From NCBI RefSeq assembly GCF_020165195.1, contig NZ_JAIUHR010000037.1, positions 1 to 47,153 of the forward strand: 47,153 bases of DNA, in the 5' to 3' direction. The notes beneath the pieces were generated by a model. The model worked only from the letters and a program-made list of their open reading frames with translations, did not search any database and was not told where the DNA came from. How positions within the stretch are numbered: the first letter of the stretch is position 1; the number at the start of each line of letters is the position of its first letter. This document shows, piece after piece, positions 32,909 to 40,837 of this stretch. The stretch is from Mesorhizobium sp. CA14. GTDB lineage: Bacteria > Pseudomonadota > Alphaproteobacteria > Rhizobiales > Rhizobiaceae. The position numbers were made by a program, and so were the translations under genes.

Positions 32909-33547
32909 TTAAGGGGTGGAATTCACCGCGAGCGAAGACTGGCGCCTGGTTTCCAGCGTCTCGAAACGCCTGAGAAAAGCTGTTTGCGCCCAGGTCACGG
33001 ATTTTGGCGTGAAGTCGAAGCGGTCGGCGGAAAAGCCGCGCGGCCGGCCGAAATACTCGGTCGCCTCCGCCGTCGAGAAGCCGGCCAGCAGCGTGGCCTC
33101 GTAATAGGCGGCGATCTGGTCGGCGCGCTTGATGTCCTTGCGCAAAGCCGCGTTAAGCTCCGCCGGCAGCGAGAAACGCAGATGGATGGCGCGCTGCAAG
33201 CGCAACTCGCAGTCCTTATAGGAGCCGCCCATCACCGATTTGAACGGCGAGATCATGTCGCCGATGACATATTCCGGCGCATCGTGCAGCAGCGCGGCGA
33301 GCCGCGCCTCGGCAGTGGCCTCAGGCGCCAGTTCGCCATAAAGCGCTTCGACCAGCAGCGAATGCTGCGCGACGGAAAAGGCATGGTCGCCGCTGGTCTG
33401 GCCGTTCCAGCGGGCGACGCGGGCAAGGCCGTGCGCGATGTCGGCGATCTCGATATCGAGCGGCGAGGGATCGAGCAGGTCGAGCCGCCGGCCGGACAGC
33501 ATGCGTTGCCAGGCGCGCGGCGGCGCTCCGGCCCGGTCGGCCGCCAT
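32909..33547 (-). CDS. HD-domain phosphohydrolase, YfbR/HDDC2-like
   Basis: The 212-aa protein carries HD-domain metal residues: His55 and His62 in GDHAFSVAQHSLL, His88-Asp89 in LLHDAPEY, and an Asp in IKRADQIA. Related proteins remove phosphate from nucleoside 5'-monophosphates. It overlaps the YgfZ stop codon by one base (TGATG), so the pair is translationally coupled. The exact substrate is not known. Confidence 0.87.
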   Translation of the reverse strand: MAADRAGAPPRAWQRMLSGRRLDLLDPSPLDIEIADIAHGLARVARWNGQTSGDHAFSVAQHSLLVEALYGELAPEATAEARLAALLHDAPEYVIGDMISPFKSVMGGSYKDCELRLQRAIHLRFSLPAELNAALRKDIKRADQIAAYYEATLLAGFSTAEATEYFGRPRGFSADRFDFTPKSVTWAQTAFLRRFETLETRRQSSLAVNSTP

Positions 33548-34437
33548 CAGGCCTCCTCCGCGCTGACCGCACCTTCAGGGAAGGTGAATTTCGCCCAGGC
33601 GGGGATGGCAAGTGTCACAGGGACGTCGCCCGCGATGATCGCCTCACCGGCATCTACCGCCACCTTGACGCGATCGATGCGGGCAATCGCAAGACCGGTT
33701 TGGCCGCCGACAGACCCGAGCGCGCCCACCGGCCGGCCGGCGACGGTGAGCTCGGTACCGGCAGCGGGGAGGGGGCGATCGGCCGACGCGATCAGCACGC
33801 GACGTCGCGCGGTGCCGCGATGCTGCATGCGCGAAACCACTTCCTGACCGATATAGCAGCCCTTCTTGAAACCGACGCCGCCGGTTTCGTCGAGCAGAAC
33901 GTCATGCGGGAAGGCGTCGCCGAGCTGGTAGTCGGAACCGCTCTCCGCAATGCCGTGGCCGACGCGCAGCGCCAGCCAGGCGCCAGGATCGCCGCTGTCC
34001 CTTGCCTCGCCTCCATAGGTGCGCCTGACAGTGATATTGCGGAAGCGCGCATCGGCGAGCGCCGTTGAATCAGAAACTGAGGCGGTTGAATCATCACCCC
34101 ATGCGACCGTGACAAGCACCTGATCCTGCTTGGCAATATCGGCCTTCGCCCGTAGCCGGTAAAGCATCAGCCGGCGCACGAAATCGTCGGCGATGTCGGC
34201 CTGGCTTTCCAGTTGGAAGCCGTTGTCGCCGGCGCGCGAGATCAGGAAATCGAACAGGATCTTGCCCTGCGGCGAAAGCAGCGCGCCGGGCTTTGCCTCG
34301 CCGGGCTTCAGCGTATCGAGATCGGTGGTGAGAATGTTCTGCAGGAAATGCTCGGCATCGGGGCCTGACACGGAAACGAGCGCGCGGTCTTTGAGACGGG
34401 CAAAGGGCATGGGCGTAAAATCGGCCTGATCTTGCAA
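33547..34437 (-). CDS. ygfZ: YgfZ/GcvT-like folate-binding protein
   Basis: YgfZ supports repair or assembly of Fe-S clusters. This 296-aa protein has the hallmark KKGCYIGQEVVSRMQHRGT (the K-G-C-Y-x-G-Q-E motif near residue 200) and an N-terminal GcvT-like fold with DAEHFLQNILTTD. It diverges from the dihydroorotase-like gene across a 58-base gap and is followed by the HD-domain gene with a one-base overlap. Confidence 0.93.
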   Translation of the reverse strand: MQDQADFTPMPFARLKDRALVSVSGPDAEHFLQNILTTDLDTLKPGEAKPGALLSPQGKILFDFLISRAGDNGFQLESQADIADDFVRRLMLYRLRAKADIAKQDQVLVTVAWGDDSTASVSDSTALADARFRNITVRRTYGGEARDSGDPGAWLALRVGHGIAESGSDYQLGDAFPHDVLLDETGGVGFKKGCYIGQEVVSRMQHRGTARRRVLIASADRPLPAAGTELTVAGRPVGALGSVGGQTGLAIARIDRVKVAVDAGEAIIAGDVPVTLAIPAWAKFTFPEGAVSAEEA

Positions 34438-34495
34438 AATGGTCGGCCATTACGTAAGCCGGCCACACTCCCCCCGCAAGAGACTGGACCTGTCC

Positions 34496-35827
34496 ATGGC
34501 GACCACCTTCGACCTCATCCTGACAGGCGGCACGGTGGTCAACCATGACGGCGAGGGCCGGCGCGATATCGGCGTGAGGGCCGGCCGCATCGCGCGGATC
34601 GGCGATCTCGGCCAGGCTTCGGCCGGCGAAACCATCGACTGCGCGGGCCTGCACATCCTGCCGGGCGTCGTCGACAGCCAGGTGCATTTCCGCGAGCCGG
34701 GACTGGAGCACAAGGAGGACCTGGAGACCGGCTCCCGCGCCGCGGTGCTGGGCGGCGTCACCGCCGTCTTCGAAATGCCCAACACCAATCCGCTCACCAC
34801 CAGCGAGGCCGCGCTGGCCGACAAGGTGCGGCGCGCCACGAACCGCATGCATTGCGACTTCGCCTTCTGGGTCGGCGGCACGCGCGACAATGCTCGTGAT
34901 GTCGGCGAACTGGAACGGCTGCCGGGAGCGGCCGGCATAAAAGTGTTCATGGGCTCGTCCACCGGTGATCTTCTGGTCGAGGACGACGAAGGCGTCGCTT
35001 CGATCCTGCGCAACACCCGCCGCCGCTCCGCCTTTCATTCCGAGGACGAGTTCCGCCTGCGCGAACGGCTCGGCGAGCGCGTCGAGGGAGATCCGTCGTC
35101 GCATCCCGTCTGGCGCGACGAAATCGCCGCGCTGCGCTGCACGGAGCGGCTGGTGCGCATCGCCAGGCAGATACGCGCGCGCATCCATGTGCTGCACATC
35201 TCGACGGCCGAGGAGATCGTCTTCCTCGAACAGCACAAGGATGTCGCGACCTGCGAGGCGACGCCGCATCACCTGACGCTGACGGCTGACGACTACGCCA
35301 GACTGGGCACGCTGATCCAGATGAATCCGCCGGTGCGCGCCGCCCGCCACCGCGACGGCGTCTGGCACGGCATTTCCCAGGGCATCGTCGATGTTCTTGG
35401 CTCCGACCACGCGCCGCACACGCTGGTTGAGAAGGCAAAGACCTATCCGGCGTCGCCGTCGGGCATGACAGGGGTGCAGACCCTGGTGCCGATCATGCTG
35501 GACCACGTCAATGCGGGCCGGCTCACTTTGCAGCGCTTCGTCGACCTTTCCAGTCATGGTCCGCAGCGCATTTTCGGCATGGCCAGGAAAGGCCGCATCG
35601 CCGCCGGCTACGATGCCGATTTCACGGTCGTCGACCTGAAGCGGCGCGAGACCATCACCAACGCACAGGCAGGTTCCAAGGCCGGCTGGACGCCCTATGA
35701 CGGCAAAGAGGTCACCGGCTGGCCGATCGGTACCATCGTGCGCGGCACGCGTGTCATGTGGGAAGGCGAGATTGTGACGCCCGGCCAGGGCAGGGCGGTG
35801 GAGTTTTCCGAGGCGCTGCCGGCCTAG
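34496..35827 (+). CDS. Dihydroorotase-like cyclic amidohydrolase
   Basis: The 443-aa protein has the amidohydrolase barrel with metal-site segments: VDSQVHFREPG, HVLHIST, CEATPHHLTL and LGSDHAPHT. Class I dihydroorotases have HxH in the first of these; here Gln62 replaces the first His, while His64 remains. Later metal residues, including the late Asp of GSDHAPH, are present. It may be a dihydroorotase paralogue, a related cyclic amidohydrolase, or a non-catalytic partner. It starts at ATG 34496 and diverges from ygfZ. Confidence 0.82.
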   Translation: MATTFDLILTGGTVVNHDGEGRRDIGVRAGRIARIGDLGQASAGETIDCAGLHILPGVVDSQVHFREPGLEHKEDLETGSRAAVLGGVTAVFEMPNTNPLTTSEAALADKVRRATNRMHCDFAFWVGGTRDNARDVGELERLPGAAGIKVFMGSSTGDLLVEDDEGVASILRNTRRRSAFHSEDEFRLRERLGERVEGDPSSHPVWRDEIAALRCTERLVRIARQIRARIHVLHISTAEEIVFLEQHKDVATCEATPHHLTLTADDYARLGTLIQMNPPVRAARHRDGVWHGISQGIVDVLGSDHAPHTLVEKAKTYPASPSGMTGVQTLVPIMLDHVNAGRLTLQRFVDLSSHGPQRIFGMARKGRIAAGYDADFTVVDLKRRETITNAQAGSKAGWTPYDGKEVTGWPIGTIVRGTRVMWEGEIVTPGQGRAVEFSEALPA

Positions 35828-35878
35828 CCCTGTCAAGAATTGGATTTGTTAAGCGCTCTGCATTATCTTGAATGCACT

Positions 35879-36103
35879 ATGACCGCGAATATTGCGCCGA
35901 TCATTCCTGCGGAGTTTCCTGAGCTCCAGGCGCTCGTCTGGAACCGCGATGTCGCGCGTCCTATCCCCGCTGAAGAGGCCTTTGCGCTTTACGAACGCAA
36001 CTGGCGCTTTGTCGACCAAAAGCGCCTTACGGCGCGTGAGAAGCTGCTTATCATGAAATTGGCCGACGAATTCGGCCACGGCACCCTTCTGACCACATCG
36101 TGA
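35879..36103 (+). CDS. Small hypothetical protein upstream of an AbiEii-like gene
   Basis: This 74-aa protein is mostly helical (ELQALVWNRDVARPIPAEEAFALYERNWRFVDQKRLTAREKLLIMKLADEFG). ATG 35879 is preferred over 35840 because the upstream residues look out of place. It is not recognised. Its position 67 bases before the AbiEii-like toxin gene suggests a partner antitoxin or a remnant of one, but it is shorter than known AbiEi antitoxins. Confidence 0.6.
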   Translation: MTANIAPIIPAEFPELQALVWNRDVARPIPAEEAFALYERNWRFVDQKRLTAREKLLIMKLADEFGHGTLLTTS

Positions 36104-36170
36104 TGACCCATCTTGTTGTCCTCGATGCGCGCGATCACCGCGCCCGACAGGAATATTGCGGGTAGAAATC

Positions 36171-36884
36171 ATGAAGGCGTTCGAAAAACCGGAACATAGG
36201 GTCATTGCCAAAGCCATCGGGTTGATGGATCGAGACTTTCTGACCGCGAACCAATGCTGGTTTGGCGGCGGCACAGCCATTGTTATGAAGCTGGGCGAGT
36301 ATCGCCGGTCACTGGATCTGGATTTTCTTTGCGCCGACGCCGGCGGCTACCGCGAGTTGCGGACACGGGCATCGGAATTCGGCGTCCGAGCCTTTTTTCC
36401 TGAGCCCGTTGAAGCTGTTCGGGACTTTCAGATCGACCAATATGGCCTGAGGACGGTGGTGCGCCTGACGGATCAACCGATCCGGTTCGAAGTCGTCCGG
36501 GAGGGCCGCATCGATTTGCGTGGTCATTTTGACGACGATCTGGGGATACCGGCCCTTGTTCCTGCAGACATGTTTGCCGAGAAGCTGCTGGCGAACGCCG
36601 ATCGATGCCAGGATCGTGCCGTCGCATATCGAGATGCCTTCGATCTCGGGATGCTGGTTAAAGCGTATGGGCAAATCCCAACCGAAGCCCTCGACAAGGC
36701 GCAAACTGCTTATGGACCCGACGTCGAACGCAAAGTTGCCTGGGTGGTGGGTAAGCTCCGGGACAAAGGTGAACTGCGCGACGCAGCCCAGGTCTTGCAA
36801 ATGGACCCTGCGGTGGGTGCCGACGCCATTTCAGCCTTGCGAGAGGAAGCGGCTCGCATCTGGCCGGAGGCAGGGAAGAGATAA
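36171..36884 (+). CDS. AbiEii/AbiGii-type nucleotidyltransferase
   Basis: The 237-aa protein has the nucleotidyltransferase signature GGGTAIVMKLGEYRRSLDLDFL of the AbiEii (DUF1814) group, including the RxSxDLDF motif with its metal Asp residues. AbiEii toxins modify tRNA in type IV toxin-antitoxin systems. ATG 36171 is the chosen start; TTG 36156 with a nearby AGGA is an alternative. It overlaps nothing and converges on the hypothetical protein at 36895. Confidence 0.85.
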   Translation: MKAFEKPEHRVIAKAIGLMDRDFLTANQCWFGGGTAIVMKLGEYRRSLDLDFLCADAGGYRELRTRASEFGVRAFFPEPVEAVRDFQIDQYGLRTVVRLTDQPIRFEVVREGRIDLRGHFDDDLGIPALVPADMFAEKLLANADRCQDRAVAYRDAFDLGMLVKAYGQIPTEALDKAQTAYGPDVERKVAWVVGKLRDKGELRDAAQVLQMDPAVGADAISALREEAARIWPEAGKR

Positions 36885-36894
36885 GTTTCCCGCC

Positions 36895-37698
36895 TCAATC
36901 CCCTGCGACGAAGAACAGCCACTGACCCGCCGGCGTGATGCCGACGCGGTAGAAGATGTAGGCGCCGAACTGCTTCATGTCGTCATAGTCGCTGGCCGTG
37001 ACCAGCTTGAACAATTCGACACGCTGCCTGGGATCGAGCTTGTCTAGCGGCAGCGCGAAGAAATACGGCCAAACATAGAGCTCCTGCGGCGTGCCGGTGT
37101 CGACATGCACATAGCCGGCCGAAAGCACCTCTTCCAGGATGGCGAGGATCTCCTGGCCGTCGCCGTCGCCCGAGAGGCCCTTGAGGAAGGTGACTGGGTC
37201 GCCGTCAATGTCGCCGAGCGACAGTTGCGTCATGGAATCGCCTTTGCCGATCAGCGGCCTCAGCTTCTCGATGTCGCCGCTTTTGCAGGCCTCGATGATC
37301 AGCCCATGCATGCGCTTGACCGGCTCGGGCAGCGTATTGAGATCGTAGACGACGGCGGGCGGCGGCGCGTCCGGTTCGGCGCGCGGACTGGTGATGCCGC
37401 CATTGGCGGGCGGCGTTTCCGGCTCTGACTTGTCGGTGTCGTCGACCGGCTGGCCGTCCGCGGGTTTGGTGCCGGGCGCCTCCGGCATCGGCACAGTGGT
37501 GCCGGGCGCGGCGCTGTCACCATTGGCGGGCGGGGTCACCGGCGAAGGCAGGTCCTCGCGCTGGATCTCACTCAGCGCGTAGGAAGGGGTGCTGCCGAGG
37601 CACAGGGACAGCGCCAGGCAGGAAGCGGCGATCAGGATGCTGAGGGCCGGCTCGTGCGGCCGGCCTGACATCGAAAATCTCACCGCTTGCCTCTCCAT
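36895..37698 (-). CDS. Exported hypothetical protein
   Basis: The 267-aa protein has an N-terminal signal peptide (hydrophobic ALSILIAASCLALSLCLG with a likely cut after SYA), then a Pro/Ala/Asp-rich linker at ~45-120 and a conserved globular part at ~125-267 (AGYVHVDTGTPQELYVWPYFFALPLDKLDPRQ, GAYIFYRVGITPAGQWLFFVAG). It is not recognised; predicted periplasmic. It appears to be a conserved rhizobial type of unknown function. Confidence 0.82.
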   Translation of the reverse strand: MERQAVRFSMSGRPHEPALSILIAASCLALSLCLGSTPSYALSEIQREDLPSPVTPPANGDSAAPGTTVPMPEAPGTKPADGQPVDDTDKSEPETPPANGGITSPRAEPDAPPPAVVYDLNTLPEPVKRMHGLIIEACKSGDIEKLRPLIGKGDSMTQLSLGDIDGDPVTFLKGLSGDGDGQEILAILEEVLSAGYVHVDTGTPQELYVWPYFFALPLDKLDPRQRVELFKLVTASDYDDMKQFGAYIFYRVGITPAGQWLFFVAGD

Positions 37699-37813
37699 GG
37701 TTTCCGGGTTCCGTCCCGGTCGGCGCTCTGAATGTCCAGCGCACGGGCATGATGTCCAAACGGCGCGCCCCCGTCAAAAGTCACGCTCAAAAAGTCGCTA
37801 TCGAAAAAGGGGA

Positions 37814-38071
37814 CTAATGCTTAAGCCGTTCCGGCTCGAACGCGCCGGCGATCACCTTCTCGCGCATGCGGTCGAGCAGCGCCAGGGCCGAGGTCTCGCC
37901 ATTGGCGCGCAGCATCTCGCCGAAAGCCGTCTCCAGTGCCGCTTCGGCGATGATTTCCGGTTCGATGCCAGCCGACAGGCCCTCGGCCCAGGCTTCGCTG
38001 TGGCTCTCCACGGCGGTCAGGCGCTTTTCTTCCCTGACCAACGCGTCGATGTCGCTGACACCATGTTCCAT
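37814..38071 (-). CDS. Small conserved hypothetical protein
   Basis: This 85-aa acidic helical protein (EEKRLTAVESHSEAWAEGLSAGIEPEIIAEAALETAFGEMLRANG) has no signal peptide. ATG 38071 has an AAGGGTGG-like site upstream; the open frame extends to TTG 38092. It is unrecognised but has codon use and a helical repeat like real genes. The 37699-37813 gap ahead of the next gene shows nothing notable. Confidence 0.65.
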   Translation of the reverse strand: MEHGVSDIDALVREEKRLTAVESHSEAWAEGLSAGIEPEIIAEAALETAFGEMLRANGETSALALLDRMREKVIAGAFEPERLKH

Positions 38072-38407
38072 TGCGATGTCCACCCTTCGCAAGCGGCGAT
38101 CCGAGGAGGGATCGGGCTCGACCTTTATCGGCAGCCTAGAATAAGTATCTGTAAATACGACATTTTTACGGTCGCAGTTCTACGTCTCGAACAAGGCTGC
38201 GCTCGATTGGTATTGAGCTTAGCCGATTAGCCCAGCTTGCGGCATCAAAACCTTCAGTTTGAGTTAATTCCGGATTTGTCCACTAACGTTTCATTAACGC
38301 TGTTGCGAAAGTGCAACACAGATTGCACCAGAGCGGGACAGGACACAATAACACACGCCATACTGGCGCCGTTGCCGCCAAAAACGTTGCCGCCGGACGA
38401 GCCGGGC
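38072..38407. other. Intergenic gap with a small hairpin
   Basis: This ~336-base gap is less GC-rich than its surroundings. A TGTTGC (38301-38306) / GCAACA (38313-38318) stem with a 6-nt loop is the clearest structure. It holds no recognisable gene, RNA or mobile element. Confidence 0.4.
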
Positions 38408-38785
38408 TCAATTCCCGTAGCGGGAGGCGATGTCGCGCGACAGCGTCTCGCCTTCCTTCATGTAGCGCGCGATGGCCTCGGTCGCCGAAGGCGTGCATCG
38501 CGTGTAGGTGCCACTGAAGGAACGGTAGCCCCGATTGAACGAGGCGATGAAGCGGGCGCGCCGGTCGGGATCGGGATTTTCCGACTCGAGCAGCTTTTCC
38601 ATCTCGACCCGCCACTGGTCGCCTTTTTCGCCACAGAGATTGCGCAAGAAATGCAGCGATCCGAGCACTTCGGCCAAGCGCATCAGCCCTGGCTCGAAAG
38701 GCGCCTCGGCGGCGAACGCCGGGGGTGCCGCTGCAGCGATGCTGACGGCGAGGCACGCGGCGAAAAAAGCGGAAGCGCGGGTCAT
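38408..38785 (-). CDS. Exported conserved hypothetical protein (TIGR02301-like)
   Basis: This 125-aa protein has a signal peptide (TRASAFFAACLAVSIAAAAPPAFA) and a conserved core (LMRLAEVLGSLHFLRNLCGE, RRARFIASFNRGYRSFSGTYTRCTPSATEAI) typical of a rhizobial family of unknown function. The AAGG site before ATG 38785 favours this start; an in-frame ATG at 38827 would extend it by 14 residues. It lies 71 bases after the NUDIX gene on the same strand. Confidence 0.8.
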   Translation of the reverse strand: MTRASAFFAACLAVSIAAAAPPAFAAEAPFEPGLMRLAEVLGSLHFLRNLCGEKGDQWRVEMEKLLESENPDPDRRARFIASFNRGYRSFSGTYTRCTPSATEAIARYMKEGETLSRDIASRYGN

Positions 38786-38856
38786 CAAAGCCTTGCGATA
38801 AAAGGGCAGGGCTTTGTGGCGAAACATTTTGTCGCCTGCAAGGCCATTCTGGATGC

Positions 38857-39282
38857 TCACCGCCGGGCGTCTTGCGCGGGACCGAGCAACTCCTCGGCGA
38901 CCGAGTACACATCGCCGGCAAGCGGCATCCCTGCCATTTCCGCCAGCGTGTAGAAAGCAGCGGTCTCGGCATCGTCGCTGGCAACGGGCTCGCCGCCGGC
39001 ATAGGCGGCGCCGAACACCGTCAGCAGGTAGTCGACCGCGTGGTTTTCGGCATGGCCGTCGATATGGATGTCGCGGAGCGGGCAATAGCCTGTCGCCTCG
39101 AGCCCGGTTTCTTCCAGCAATTCGCGCGCCGCGGCCTCCGCCAGTGTCTCGCCCGGCTCGACCTTGCCGCCAGGGTAGGCGTAGAGCCCTTGCGACGGCG
39201 CCCGCCCGCGCTTGACCAGAAGCACGGTACCGTCCCGCACGACCGCGACGGAAACGGCCGGGATGATCTTGCGCTGTTCCAT
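38857..39282 (-). CDS. NUDIX hydrolase (MutT/ADP-ribose pyrophosphatase-like)
   Basis: The 141-aa protein has a full Nudix box starting GKVEPGETLAEAAA and ending RELLEETGL. The neighbouring SVAVVRDGTVLLVKRGRAPSQGLYAYPGG and the length fit the small ADP-ribose/nucleotide pyrophosphatase type. It is unrelated in sequence to the NUDIX gene at 19314 apart from the box. It diverges from the SRAP gene. Confidence 0.9.
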   Translation of the reverse strand: MEQRKIIPAVSVAVVRDGTVLLVKRGRAPSQGLYAYPGGKVEPGETLAEAAARELLEETGLEATGYCPLRDIHIDGHAENHAVDYLLTVFGAAYAGGEPVASDDAETAAFYTLAEMAGMPLAGDVYSVAEELLGPAQDARR

Positions 39283-39398
39283 GCGTGCCGATCTTTCTGC
39301 AGCCTTTTGTGGACCGATTGGGCGAATCCAGCTTTAGCCGTTGCGGCGTGGCGGTTCCATCGCCACTTTCATGGCGCATCAACTGACGAGCCAGATCC

Positions 39399-40160
39399 AT
39401 GTGCGGACGCTTTGCCCTGACCGCTACGCCGGACCAGACCGCCGCCTTCCTTGGCCTGGCCGAGCTGGAGGAATTTCCGGCTCGCTACAACATCGCGCCG
39501 ACACAGCCGGTGCTGATGGCGCTTGCCGGTCCGCAGCGGGAACCTGGTTCGAACCTGCCGGACCGCCAGGCGATGCTGGTGCGCTGGGGCCTGATTCCGG
39601 CCTGGGTCGAGGACACCAAGGCGTTTCCGCTGCTCATCAACGCCCGCTCCGAAGGTGTGCTGCAAAAAGCCTCGTTCAAAACTGCCATGCGCCATCGCCG
39701 CGCTCTTGTGCCGACGTCCGGTTTTTACGAATGGCAGCAGTCGGGCGGCAAGAAGGGCCAGCCCTACTGGATCCGGCCGAAGCGAGGTGGGGTGATTGCC
39801 TTCGCCGGCTTGATCGAGACTTACTCCGAACCTGGCGGTTCCGAGATGGATACCGGCGCGATCATCACGACCGAGGCCAATGCCGGCATCGCCCATATCC
39901 ATGACCGCATGCCGGTGGTCATCAAGGAACATGACTTCGCCCGCTGGCTCGATTGCCGCACGCAGGAGCCGCGCGACGTGCTCGACCTGCTGAAGCCCGT
40001 CGAGCCCGATTTCTTCGAGGCGATACCGGTTTCCGATCTGGTCAACAAGGTCGCCAACACCGGGCCGGAGATCCAGGAGCGCGGCGTGGTTTCGCCACAG
40101 GCCGAAAAGCCCAGGCGCCAGAAACCTGGCGCGGACGAAAACCAGATGACCTTATTTTAG
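39399..40160 (+). CDS. SRAP-family (YedK/HMCES) abasic-site protein
   Basis: SRAP proteins trap abasic sites in single-stranded DNA by forming a covalent thiazolidine link through Cys2. The 253-aa product starts MCGRFAL (Cys2), with Asn31 in YNIAPTQ, Asn81 in NARSE, Glu111 in FYEW and His168 in IHDRMP, all the expected active-site residues. The C-terminal tail is basic (PRRQKPGADENQMTLF). The stop codon lies in the first copy of a 15-bp direct repeat. Confidence 0.95.
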   Translation: MCGRFALTATPDQTAAFLGLAELEEFPARYNIAPTQPVLMALAGPQREPGSNLPDRQAMLVRWGLIPAWVEDTKAFPLLINARSEGVLQKASFKTAMRHRRALVPTSGFYEWQQSGGKKGQPYWIRPKRGGVIAFAGLIETYSEPGGSEMDTGAIITTEANAGIAHIHDRMPVVIKEHDFARWLDCRTQEPRDVLDLLKPVEPDFFEAIPVSDLVNKVANTGPEIQERGVVSPQAEKPRRQKPGADENQMTLF

Positions 40161-40188
40161 CGAAGGCTGCTTGATTTTAGCGAAGGCT
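40154..40188. repeat. 15-bp direct repeat across the SRAP stop codon
   Basis: ATTTTAGCGAAGGCT occurs at 40154-40168 and again at 40174-40188, a 20-base period. The first copy contains the TAG stop of the SRAP gene. It looks like a local duplication rather than a recognised element. Confidence 0.8.
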
Positions 40189-40224
40189 CTTGCCTCGAAA
40201 GGCTGCTCTGGGGCCTTCATCTCC

Positions 40225-40244
40225 AGGGCGCTCTTTGGCGCCCT
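40225..40244. terminator. Hairpin in the convergent gap, possible bidirectional terminator
   Basis: AGGGCGC (40225-40231) and GCGCCCT (40238-40244) form a perfect GC-rich 7-bp stem with the loop TCTTTG. It lies between the SRAP gene and the convergent small gene at 40289. No U-tract follows on either strand, so termination is not certain. Confidence 0.45.
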
Positions 40245-40288
40245 CGTCGCCGGTGTCTCCTCGTTGGGCACCGTGCCGGTCGTTCCTT

Positions 40289-40444
40289 TCAAGCAGCGCG
40301 CGGCGAAACGATCTTCTGCGCGGGCTTCTTCTTCTTCGCGGTGTGGAGAAGGGCCGCGACGATTGCCGCCGGGCCGATCGCGCGGTAGTGGCTGGCGAGA
40401 GCCGGCTGCGCTTGTCGGTTCTGTTCCTGCTTGTTGCGAGGCAT
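40289..40444 (-). CDS. 51-aa basic small protein
   Basis: A short gene encodes MPRNKQEQNRQAQPALA at its start, a hydrophobic middle (HYRAIGPAAIVAALLHTA) and a lysine-rich end. The ribosome site AGGGAAGAG precedes the ATG. The layout resembles small Rhizobiales proteins with a short nonpolar segment in a basic frame. It is not recognised. Confidence 0.6.
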   Translation of the reverse strand: MPRNKQEQNRQAQPALASHYRAIGPAAIVAALLHTAKKKKPAQKIVSPRAA

Positions 40445-40837
40445 CGTTCTCTTCCCTGGTAACGGCTTCGTGTTCAGCGTTTGGCGGCTGATTCGGACCA
40501 AATCGTGACACTTGGCGGGTCTAGCCGGCGAATGTTTCATCACTGTGCCGACATGTTTAATAAAATGTTTCGTCCGGTCTTTACCTGTGATCCAACGACA
40601 TCTTTCCTTGGCAGGGCGACTTGACGGCAACACCTGCCGGCGCGATAAAGCCGCGCATGAAAACGTCTTTCGCCATTTGTGGCATTTGCATTATTGGCTA
40701 GCCTCGCGCTGGTCCGGACGTTTTCGCCTCATCTTTCCCCAGATCGGAAAAAACGCCCCGGCCAGCAGGCTGGAGCCTGATTTGCGCCTTCGGTGCAGAG
40801 CTGGTTCCAGTGAACCCAAATTAAGGACCGGGACCGC
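40445..40837. other. Intergenic region upstream of cysS
   Basis: This 393-base gap has somewhat lower GC than its neighbours. It should hold promoters for cysS and for the small gene at 40289, but no sigma-70 match is convincing. A TTTCC/GGAAA stem with a 7-nt loop lies near 40733-40751. No gene or mobile element is visible. Confidence 0.4.

Noticed and set aside
34094..35836. 580-codon open frame on the minus strand across the amidohydrolase gene
   Set aside because: Antisense shadow; the plus-strand product has clear family motifs, and the frame also runs into ygfZ.
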